A stretch of DNA of 64,000 nt from Anaeromicrobium sediminis (GTDB lineage: Bacteria; Bacillota; Clostridia; Peptostreptococcales; Thermotaleaceae): contig NZ_NIBG01000013.1 of the NCBI RefSeq assembly GCF_002270055.1, positions 48,018-112,017 on the forward strand, read 5' to 3'. The notes under the pieces were generated by a model. The model searched no databases. It worked only from the letters and a program-made list of their open reading frames with translations, and was not told the origin of the DNA. Positions 45,292-52,860 of this stretch are shown here, one piece after another. The position numbers and the translations under genes were made by a program. The first letter of the stretch is position 1. Each line of letters opens with the position of its first letter.

Positions 45292-46002
45292 TTATCTTCT
45301 TCTTGCAAAATCCACAAATCTAAACTTATCTGGTCTATGTCTTGACTCTGTGTATTGAAATAAGCTTGTATCACTTAAATACACATAGTTCTTTACCACT
45401 ACTACCATGTCATATTTTCCTAAATCTAAGTGTTCTTCATCTTCTTCACTAGAAGGCTCTATAGTAATTTCTTTTTTAGCAAAGCCAATTTCAAGATTTA
45501 ACGTATTTTCAATATACTCATATATGGAGTCTTCACATATTTCTTTAGTCAGTGAAGGTACAAATATTTTATTAAAAAAATCTTTATCAAGGATTATTTT
45601 TTCATTTCCTATTTTTCTAGTTCTTATTACTTTCCATACTAGATCATCTTCTTGTACCTCTAAATGCTTTACTAAAAAGTCATCTGCCTCCATTAATTCT
45701 AACTCATTAACAATAGTTTCTGACCTAGTTCCCATTTTTTCTGCCAACTCTTTAAAACTTATTAGACCTGAAACAGGAAAATCAAATTTGTTAATGTCTA
45801 AAACAAAGGACCCTTTTCCACGCATCTTTTGAATATATCCATTTTGTACCAGCAAATTTAATGTCTTTCTTATGGTTTCTCTAGATACATTGTATTCCTT
45901 AACCAACTCATTTTCTGAAGAAAGTTTTGTATTTGGCTTTAACTCACCATTTTCTATTTTTGTTTTAATTAAATTATATATTTTCAAATACTTACTATTC
46001 AT
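45292..46002 (-). CDS. treR: GntR-family trehalose operon repressor
   Basis: A 236-residue repressor. The N-terminal winged helix (about 1-70) contains LSSENELVKEYNVSRETIRK and the C-terminal UTRA domain (about 85-236) binds the effector, trehalose-6-phosphate in characterised TreR proteins. ATG at 46002 follows AGGTGAT; upstream in-frame starts lie within that site. It is the last gene of treP-treA-treR. Two TreR-like operators lie at the operon promoter. Confidence 0.9.
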   Translation of the reverse strand: MNSKYLKIYNLIKTKIENGELKPNTKLSSENELVKEYNVSRETIRKTLNLLVQNGYIQKMRGKGSFVLDINKFDFPVSGLISFKELAEKMGTRSETIVNELELMEADDFLVKHLEVQEDDLVWKVIRTRKIGNEKIILDKDFFNKIFVPSLTKEICEDSIYEYIENTLNLEIGFAKKEITIEPSSEEDEEHLDLGKYDMVVVVKNYVYLSDTSLFQYTESRHRPDKFRFVDFARRR

Positions 46003-46036
46003 AATCATCACCTAATATATTTTAGCATTTAGGTTC

Positions 46037-47701
46037 TTATTTAACAAGGTAATACACAATGGACTCATAGGGTCTAAGATTAATCTTTTCAAACTTCTCA
46101 TTAGAATCTTCATAATTAGAAATTAGTATCTTACTTTCATATTCACTAAGATTTAACCCCTCCGGCAAACTAAATTCCGTATCTTCTCCATAAAAATTAT
46201 TTATTACTAATAGTTTTTCATTATTATAGTTTCTCATGTACGCAAATATTTCTTTATGATCATCTAATATTAATTCATAATTTCCATAGGCTATCACATC
46301 ATACTCTTTCCTCAACCCCACTAGTTTCTTATAATGATTAAATATGGAGTTTTTATTTTCTAATTCTTTTTCCACATTAATTTTTTTATAATTAGATGCC
46401 ACACTTATCCAAGGTTCTCCTTCAGTAAATCCACCATGTTCTTTATCATTCCATTGCATAGGTGTCCTAGAGTTATCCCTTGATTTAGATTTTATAATGT
46501 CCATTATATATTTTTCATCCATACCTTCTTCACTTTTAATATTAAACATATTTAAAGATTCTACATCTTTATATTTGTGTATTTCATCAAATTTAGGATT
46601 AGTCATTCCTATTTCTTCCCCTTGGTAAATATAAGGAGTTCCCCTCATCATGTGAATTGTAGTTCCTAGCATTTTAGCCGATTCTTTATGATATACTCCA
46701 TCATCACCAAATCTACTTACAATTCTTGGTTGGTCATGATTACACCAAAAGAGAGCATTCCACCCGCCCCCTTTTTCCATTTCCACCTGCCATGTGGATA
46801 ATAAGTCTTTTAACTTTAGAAAATCAAAGTCCATTAAAGTCCACTTATCTCCATTTTCATAATCAACCTTTAAGTGGTGGAAATTAAAGACCATAGATAA
46901 TTCTTCTTCCTTTTGATTAGAATATTTTATACAATTATCTATAGTTGTAGATGACATTTCTCCTACAGTAATAATATCATCATGCTTACCAAAGGTTTCT
47001 ATGTTTAATTCTTTTAAGTATTCATGAATATTAGGTCCATCTGTATAAAATCTTCTACCATCACCTATATGATCATCTTCATATACGTCAGGCTTTGATA
47101 TTAGGTTTATAACATCTAATCTAAATCCTTTAACTCCCTTTTCAATCCAGAAGTTTACTATATCAAATACTTCTTTTTTGACTTCTTCATTTTTCCAATC
47201 TAAATCTGCTTGAGTTACATCAAATAAATGTAGATAATATTCATCGAATTTTTCTACATACTGCCATGCTGAACCACCAAATTTAGATTCCCAATTAGTA
47301 GGTTCTTTATCCCCTTTTGCCTTTTTAAAAATATAATAGTTTTTATACTTTTCATCCCCATCCATGGCCTTCTTAAACCATTCGTGTTCTGTAGATGTAT
47401 GATTAAATACCATATCAAGCATTACGTCTATGCCGCGACTCTTAGCTTCCCTAACCATTTCTTCAAAGTCTTCCATAGTACCAAATCGTGGATCTATGTT
47501 TTTGTAGTCCGCCACATCATATCCGTTATCCCTTTGTGGTGATATATAAAAAGGAGTTAACCAAATATAATCTACTCCTAGTTCCTTTAAATAGTCCAGC
47601 CTCTGTGTAACTCCCTTTAAATCTCCAAATCCATCTTTATTAGAATCATTAAAAGACTTAGGGTATATCTGATAAACTACACTTTTTTTGAAATCTTTCA
47701 T
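46037..47701 (-). CDS. treA: alpha,alpha-phosphotrehalase, GH13
   Basis: A 554-residue cytoplasmic enzyme that splits trehalose-6-phosphate into glucose and glucose-6-phosphate. The GH13 barrel starts VVYQIYPKSFNDSN. The nucleophile Asp is in GFRLDVINLI, the acid/base Glu in VGEMSS and the third acid in CNHDQPR. Length and position next to treP fit TreA/TreC rather than oligo-1,6-glucosidase. ATG at 47701 follows GGGAG; TTG at 47710 is too close to that site. Confidence 0.92.
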   Translation of the reverse strand: MKDFKKSVVYQIYPKSFNDSNKDGFGDLKGVTQRLDYLKELGVDYIWLTPFYISPQRDNGYDVADYKNIDPRFGTMEDFEEMVREAKSRGIDVMLDMVFNHTSTEHEWFKKAMDGDEKYKNYYIFKKAKGDKEPTNWESKFGGSAWQYVEKFDEYYLHLFDVTQADLDWKNEEVKKEVFDIVNFWIEKGVKGFRLDVINLISKPDVYEDDHIGDGRRFYTDGPNIHEYLKELNIETFGKHDDIITVGEMSSTTIDNCIKYSNQKEEELSMVFNFHHLKVDYENGDKWTLMDFDFLKLKDLLSTWQVEMEKGGGWNALFWCNHDQPRIVSRFGDDGVYHKESAKMLGTTIHMMRGTPYIYQGEEIGMTNPKFDEIHKYKDVESLNMFNIKSEEGMDEKYIMDIIKSKSRDNSRTPMQWNDKEHGGFTEGEPWISVASNYKKINVEKELENKNSIFNHYKKLVGLRKEYDVIAYGNYELILDDHKEIFAYMRNYNNEKLLVINNFYGEDTEFSLPEGLNLSEYESKILISNYEDSNEKFEKINLRPYESIVYYLVK

Positions 47702-47799
47702 ATTACTCAACTCCCTTGTTTCAAATTGAAATTATTTTATCTACAAATAGGAAAAGGGAGAAATCACTCTCCCCCTCTTCACTTATATATGAAGTCAAT

Positions 47800-49218
47800 T
47801 TATTTTTTAGTAAATGTAATATTCTTTTTGTTAAAGAATACTGTTAATCCAAATGGTATTCCAACTGCTGCAACCATAGCTAGGAAGAATGTGAACATGT
47901 GCTGTGGTTGTATTGATAGGATACCTGGTATACCACCAACTCCAACAGAATTTGCCAATACTCCACCACCTACTGATATTACTCCTGCAATTGCTGAACC
48001 TATCATAGCTGCTAAGAATGGATATACATACTTTAAGTTTATACCAAACATAGCTGGCTCAGTTACTCCTAAATAGCAAGATATAGCAGCTGGGATAGAA
48101 ACTTGTTTTTCTTCTTCATCATTTTTGTTTAAATAAACCATGGCCCATACGGCAGAACCTTGTGCTATATTTGATAAAGCAATCATTGGCCATAAATTAG
48201 TTCCACCAATTTCACTAATTAATTGTAAGTCTATTGCTGTAGTCATATGATGTAATCCTGTAATTACAAGAGGTGCATATCCAAATCCAAATACTGCTGC
48301 AAATAACCATCCAAAAGCAGAAGTTAATCCTGCATATACAACACTAGATATTACTGAACCTATTTTCCAACCAATAGGGCCAAGTACTGTGTGTGCTAGT
48401 AAAACTGTCGGTACTAATGATAAAAATGGTACAAGTATCATTGAAATATATCCTGGTACTATTTTCTTTAATCTGATTTCTAAGTTAGCTAAAGTAAACC
48501 CTGCAAGTATTGCTGGAATAACTTGTGCTTGGTAACCTATCATCTTAATTTGTGTAAATCCAAAATCCCAAACTGGTGCTTCTGCCCCACCTGCTACTGC
48601 ATAAGCATTAAGCAATTGAGGTGAAACTAGTGTAAGCCCTAATACGATACCTAATATTTGAGTAGTTCCCATCTTCTTTGATATGGACCAGGTAATTCCA
48701 ACTGGTAAGAAGAAGAATATGGCTTCACCAATTAACCATAAGAAATGGTGAACTCCAGCCCAAAATTGAGAAACTTCCGTTAATGCCTTGGTTCCATCTT
48801 GTAATAACTTAATATCACCAATAACATTTCTAAATCCTAATATAAGACCCCCAACTACGATAGCCGGAATAAGTGGTGCAAATATTTCACCTAAGTGTGA
48901 AATCATTCTTTGAAGTAAACTCATATTTTGTCTTGCACTTTTCTTAGCTTCATCCTTACTTACTCCATCAACACCTGATATTTTCACAAATTCATTATAA
49001 AATGTTGATACTTCATTTCCTATAATAACTTGGAACTGTCCTGCTTGTGTGAAAGTTCCTTTAACACTCTTTATATTTTTTATCTTATCCACATCTGCCT
49101 TAGCATCGTCATTTAAAACGAATCTCATACGTGTAACACAGTGGGAAACAGCGGCAACGTTTTCCTTTCCGCCAATAAATTCTAATAATTCTTTTGCTTC
49201 ATTAGAAAATTTACTCAC
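47800..49218 (-). CDS. treP: PTS trehalose-specific EIIBC component
   Basis: A 472-residue membrane permease that imports and phosphorylates trehalose. The N-terminal EIIB domain (about 1-85) has the phosphorylated Cys in SHCVTRMRF. EIIC follows with about ten membrane helices, including PAIVVGGLILGFRN and GLHHMTTAIDLQL. No EIIA domain is attached, so a glucose-type EIIA from elsewhere must donate phosphate. GTG start with AAGGAGGT. It leads the tre operon. Confidence 0.92.
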   Translation of the reverse strand: MSKFSNEAKELLEFIGGKENVAAVSHCVTRMRFVLNDDAKADVDKIKNIKSVKGTFTQAGQFQVIIGNEVSTFYNEFVKISGVDGVSKDEAKKSARQNMSLLQRMISHLGEIFAPLIPAIVVGGLILGFRNVIGDIKLLQDGTKALTEVSQFWAGVHHFLWLIGEAIFFFLPVGITWSISKKMGTTQILGIVLGLTLVSPQLLNAYAVAGGAEAPVWDFGFTQIKMIGYQAQVIPAILAGFTLANLEIRLKKIVPGYISMILVPFLSLVPTVLLAHTVLGPIGWKIGSVISSVVYAGLTSAFGWLFAAVFGFGYAPLVITGLHHMTTAIDLQLISEIGGTNLWPMIALSNIAQGSAVWAMVYLNKNDEEEKQVSIPAAISCYLGVTEPAMFGINLKYVYPFLAAMIGSAIAGVISVGGGVLANSVGVGGIPGILSIQPQHMFTFFLAMVAAVGIPFGLTVFFNKKNITFTKK

Positions 49219-49309
49219 TTAAGATTACCTCCTTTATCCTTTTCATAGGTACTAAATTTTCTTCCTTATAATCATTAATTGCATCAATATATTTTTTCTA
49301 ACCCTCAAC

Positions 49310-49325
49310 ACTTGTACGTACATGT
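49310..49325. promoter_or_regulatory. TreR-type operator, downstream copy
   Basis: ACTTGTACGTACATGT is a palindrome between the tre promoter and treP, of the TTGT-N4-ACAA type known for TreR in Bacillus. Confidence 0.6.
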
Positions 49326-49339
49326 TCCTTATGTATTAA

Positions 49340-49368
49340 ATTATAACTTGTCTATACAAGTATGTCAA
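49340..49368 (-). promoter_or_regulatory. tre operon promoter with TreR-type operator filling the spacer
   Basis: On the minus strand TTGACA (49363-49368) and TATAAT (49340-49345) are both perfect consensus hexamers, 17 bases apart. The spacer is almost exactly ACTTGTCTATACAAGT (49346-49361), a palindrome with perfect 6-bp arms. A bound TreR would block RNA polymerase. Confidence 0.85.
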
Positions 49369-49752
49369 CTTTTTTCGACATAATTTTTAAACTTTTTTAT
49401 TTTTTCTTGGAAGCCAGTTAAATACTACTCTCCATTAATATCAGATCCTTTATTCTATTTAAAGTTCCCTAAAATTACTAATTATATATAGACATACCAC
49501 TTTCAAGCTCAATCAACTCTAGCTACTTACAAGGGAATATGAATGAAAAATTTTTATAAGATGGAACATCAGAACATCTTCTGGTGTAAACAATTGTGAA
49601 CCTTCTACTGTGAATATACTATTCACACTCTATAGTCTAATAGTGACTTACCTTCTAAACGTTTTTATTTATATGACCGAAGTAAGTTCATATACATTTA
49701 GATTGGACATGGTTAATCTATAGATATACCAATTTTTATTTAAAACAAAAAA
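49369..49752. other. intergenic stretch with a dispersed repeat copy
   Basis: About 380 AT-rich bases without a gene. Bases 49668-49717 are about 80% identical to 41337-41386, which lies before the CAP lipoprotein gene. A small palindrome-like run, GTGAATATACTATTCAC, is at about 49609-49625. Confidence 0.4.
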
Positions 49753-49784
49753 ATACTCCTATGCAGGTTCCTGCTTTAGGAGTA
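49753..49784 (-). terminator. terminator of the Tyr-rich protein gene
   Basis: TACTCCTA and TAGGAGTA arms with an inner GCAGG/CCTGC pair form a hairpin followed on the minus strand by seven Ts. Confidence 0.75.
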
Positions 49785-49820
49785 ATATTCCAATTAATTT
49801 ATTTTATATTTTATTTACGC

Positions 49821-50120
49821 CTATTTAACTCTTGTCATTCTCACTACTCTCTCTTTTTTTATCTTAACTGGTTTCCACTTCTTCTTAGAATATTTCATGT
49901 ACCCCTTATAATATCCCCTTTCTAAAGCAATAAAATCAAATTGGAATTTATATCCATTTCTGAGAGTCACCCTGTATAAATACCTTTTTCCTTTATGGTA
50001 TGGATCTCTGTGATAGTCCATCTCCTCAGGGTAGTCTAAATTATCATAATTCATGTAATCTGCTTCATAAGGATTATAATTGTCGTATTCCGTTTCGTAA
50101 TAATAGTCATCATAATACAT
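49821..50120 (-). CDS. Tyr/Asp-rich small protein, 99 aa
   Basis: No family is recognised. The first 41 residues contain 13 Tyr mixed with Asp, Glu and Asn (MYYDDYYYETEYDNYN and on), which makes the region acidic and probably disordered or self-associating. The last 55 residues are strongly basic and look folded (YLYRVTLRNGYKFQFDFIAL, then KKKWKPVKIKK). There is no signal peptide. ATG at 50120 follows AAGGAGG by seven bases. Such Tyr-rich low-complexity proteins are often seen in spore coats, but nothing here proves that role. Confidence 0.7.
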   Translation of the reverse strand: MYYDDYYYETEYDNYNPYEADYMNYDNLDYPEEMDYHRDPYHKGKRYLYRVTLRNGYKFQFDFIALERGYYKGYMKYSKKKWKPVKIKKERVVRMTRVK

Positions 50121-50196
50121 AAAAAAACCTCCTTCCAATACTAGTTTATTTATACAAAGGGTACCTTGTTACATAAAATAAAAAATTTTATACAAA

Positions 50197-50225
50197 AAAG
50201 AGACATAAAAAAATGCCTCTTTTAA
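50197..50225 (-). terminator. terminator of the GIY-YIG/DUF2087 gene
   Basis: AAAAGAG and CTCTTTT arms form a short hairpin with a T-run on the minus strand, just past the stop codon. Confidence 0.55.
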
Positions 50226-50230
50226 TAAAA

Positions 50231-51472
50231 TTATATATTAACCCAATATATGCTTCCCTTATTATTTCTTTGTAAAAATCCATATTCTATTAAATATCTT
50301 CTTACAGTCACATAATCATCGTATACACATTTAATAATGTTGTTTACTTCCATTTCATTATATTTAGTATTACACTTAAACTGACTTGCCATATGAAAAA
50401 GTATTACAATCTTGTCTTTTTCTTTTCTAGGAAGGACTTTTAAAGTCCCATCCTTATTTAGAAATTTTCCTAATACCTGACTCTCATGTTCCTTCGTAAT
50501 GGCATATCTTTCGTCTAGCATTTTAGCCCCTTTGTGGATAGGCATTATGATTTCTTCTTCTTTCTGTCTTTCTTCAACCATATTCATTATAGTTAATAAT
50601 ACTTTAGCTTGTTTCTGTTTTTCCTTTAATCTAAACCTATGGTTTCTTACAGTAGATTTGGCAATACCTTCATTCTTAGAAACTTCTTCATCATCACTTC
50701 CCATATAGAAATCCTCTAACAATTTAGACTGTATTTCAGATAATCCCGTATATTTTTTATCCATATTTATTAACACATGAAACATGGAATTATGAGCATC
50801 CTTAATATGTTCTTTAGTGGCCTTTTTAGCATTATAAAATACATTTCCTTTAGGATATATAACATCTTCATGAAAGAATTTCCCGCAGACTAAACATATA
50901 TATTTTCCATCTCTTTTCACATATCCATCCTTTAACTCATTTGTGGATGCCTTCCAAAAAAGCTCTGATACATCCTTGATAGAATAAAAGTTTTCATCTT
51001 GATTAATATCCTCTTCCATAGTTTCAACATGAGTTTCTTCTTTTACTGTCTTTCTAACTTTTTTTTTATGATATCCTCTATCTCCATAGGGTTGTAATTT
51101 TTCTAATAATTCTTCCTCTAGATTCTTTGCTCTTTTTTGTAATTCTATTTGAGCATTGAGAAAATCATCATTTATTTCAAAATAGTTCTTTTCTTCTTTT
51201 GTTCTTTTAATCTCTTCTATTATTTCAAATGTAAATTTATCTTCTCCAAATTCTTTATATTCCCTTTGTAGTTCCTTATTCATGTGACTTCCACTTCTAA
51301 GTTGCATCTTTGCACTGTTTGTCTTAGAGAGAATATCATTACTGCTATCTATGAATATTTTCCCATTCTCCATATTCTTAATAGCATATACGCCTACTGG
51401 TCTTTCTAATATATTCTTTACATAAGCTCTAGCAGCTTCTTCTTTTCTAGCCTTTTTATTTATTTTATCCAT
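50231..51472 (-). CDS. GIY-YIG-like / zinc-finger / HTH / DUF2087 protein
   Basis: A 413-residue cytoplasmic protein. Residues 24-92 form a GIY-YIG-like domain (GVYAIKNMENGKIFIDSS to GEDKFTFEII), but the YIG element reads FID and the usual catalytic Arg is replaced, so nuclease activity is doubtful. A charged coiled region follows. Residues about 195-230 hold a CxxC...HxxxxH finger (ICLVCGKFF to HIKDAH), then a LuxR-like helix-turn-helix (about 245-285, SEIQSKLLEDFYMGSDDEEV), and a C-terminal DUF2087 domain (about 345-413, EVNNIIKCVYDDYVTVRRYL). The layout suggests a DNA- or RNA-binding regulator. ATG follows GAGGTGG. It stands alone. Confidence 0.8.
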   Translation of the reverse strand: MDKINKKARKEEAARAYVKNILERPVGVYAIKNMENGKIFIDSSNDILSKTNSAKMQLRSGSHMNKELQREYKEFGEDKFTFEIIEEIKRTKEEKNYFEINDDFLNAQIELQKRAKNLEEELLEKLQPYGDRGYHKKKVRKTVKEETHVETMEEDINQDENFYSIKDVSELFWKASTNELKDGYVKRDGKYICLVCGKFFHEDVIYPKGNVFYNAKKATKEHIKDAHNSMFHVLINMDKKYTGLSEIQSKLLEDFYMGSDDEEVSKNEGIAKSTVRNHRFRLKEKQKQAKVLLTIMNMVEERQKEEEIIMPIHKGAKMLDERYAITKEHESQVLGKFLNKDGTLKVLPRKEKDKIVILFHMASQFKCNTKYNEMEVNNIIKCVYDDYVTVRRYLIEYGFLQRNNKGSIYWVNI

Positions 51473-51622
51473 GTTTCCACCTCGTTGTTTGCGAATTTGT
51501 AAACATTATTATTATTTGTTTGTGTTTTTATTATATATTATTCTTTTTTATAAATCAATATGCAATTTTGTTTTTATTTTTACAAACACCATCTCATTTT
51601 GTTTGCTTTTGATTTAAATTAT

Positions 51623-51655
51623 AAAAATAAGAGCATAAACTATGCTCTTATTTTT
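51623..51655 (-). terminator. terminator of the efflux operon
   Basis: AAAAATAAGAGCATA (51623-51637) and its inverse (51641-51655) overlap the stop codon of the adaptor gene. Confidence 0.8.
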
Positions 51656-52850
51656 ATTCCACATTTACTTTTATATCCTCTTTTATTTCATCACCAGGAG
51701 ATAGTATGACCACATCTCCATCTTTTAATCCCTTTACAATTTCTATATTATCTTCACCCTTTAAACCTAATTCTACTTCCCTTAATTTCGCCTTATTATT
51801 TTCAACTACAAATACATAATCACTATCCTTATATTTAAAGACGCTATTCTTAGATAGGACAAGTACATCTTCTTTCATATCTTCTATTAATTTTATATCA
51901 ACTTCATAATCAGCCATTAATTTTGATGTATCCCCATTAATATCAATCTCCATCTTCACCCTTTTTTGATCTATTCCTAAATCAGATACTTTCGTAAAGG
52001 CCTTTGGATAGATTTTACTTATGGTACCATCAAAATCTACACCTAAATCTTCATCCTCTATTAAAACTTCTCCACCAGTTTTTAATTTAATCACATCTTC
52101 TGCTAATACATCTACTTCCATATAGTATTTATCCGTATTTCCCATCTCAAACAGGATAGTGCCCTCTGTTACATATTGATTTTCCTTTACTAGTACATCT
52201 AGTATTTTTCCACTTTTATCTGCATATATAGTCCCATCACTCTCTTTATTTTTGAGTTTTTCAAGTTCATATTTCAACTCATTTATTTGACTTTCATAGG
52301 AATTAGTTACTTCCTGGGAAATATACTTTTTTAACTCTTCTTTACTGCTCTCTAAAAGATTTTCTGCTATGGTATATTCATTTAGTGCTCTCTTATATTC
52401 GTCTAGGGATACAACCCTTTGTTCATATAATTTCTTAGTAGAATCTAATTTTCTTTTGGCCTCGTCATAGTTGGCCTTATTTTTATCTACTGTAAGCTCT
52501 GCTTGTTTCTTATTAGTTCCATATTGGGATTTTAATAAATTTATTTTTTCATTAATCCCCTTCATAGTCAAACTATTATCTTTCGTATCTATTTGGGCTA
52601 GTAAAAGACTTTCATCTATTAGGTTCCCCTCTTTCACATAGATCTTTGATAGGGTTCCACTTATTTTAGAATATATGTTTTCTTGTTCTAGAGCCTTTAT
52701 TGTTCCCGTCTCTTCAATATATTTAACCACATTCCCTTTATTCACCTTAGATACTTTTACATCTACTTCTTTATTCATTGTTAAAAATATGCTTCCCATT
52801 ATACCAATTGCTACAATACCTATAATTAGCTTTTTACTTATCTTCATCAT
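51654..52850 (-). CDS. HlyD/MacA-like efflux adaptor subunit
   Basis: A 398-residue membrane-anchored protein. One N-terminal helix (about 6-25) is followed by the split lipoyl domain (KYIEETGTIKALEQENIYSK at about 45-65, returning at about 205-235), a long coiled-coil hairpin (about 85-195) and beta-barrel and membrane-proximal parts. In MacAB-like systems it links or stimulates the ABC permease. ATG follows AGGAGG. It is the last gene of a TetR-ATPase-permease-adaptor operon, ten bases after the permease. Confidence 0.9.
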   Translation of the reverse strand: MMKISKKLIIGIVAIGIMGSIFLTMNKEVDVKVSKVNKGNVVKYIEETGTIKALEQENIYSKISGTLSKIYVKEGNLIDESLLLAQIDTKDNSLTMKGINEKINLLKSQYGTNKKQAELTVDKNKANYDEAKRKLDSTKKLYEQRVVSLDEYKRALNEYTIAENLLESSKEELKKYISQEVTNSYESQINELKYELEKLKNKESDGTIYADKSGKILDVLVKENQYVTEGTILFEMGNTDKYYMEVDVLAEDVIKLKTGGEVLIEDEDLGVDFDGTISKIYPKAFTKVSDLGIDQKRVKMEIDINGDTSKLMADYEVDIKLIEDMKEDVLVLSKNSVFKYKDSDYVFVVENNKAKLREVELGLKGEDNIEIVKGLKDGDVVILSPGDEIKEDIKVNVE

Positions 52851-52860
52851 AATTCCCCTC

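Noticed and set aside
47726..48076. 116-codon plus-strand frame over treP
   Set aside because: It is the mirror of treP, which has clear PTS EIIBC motifs, ribosome site and operon context.
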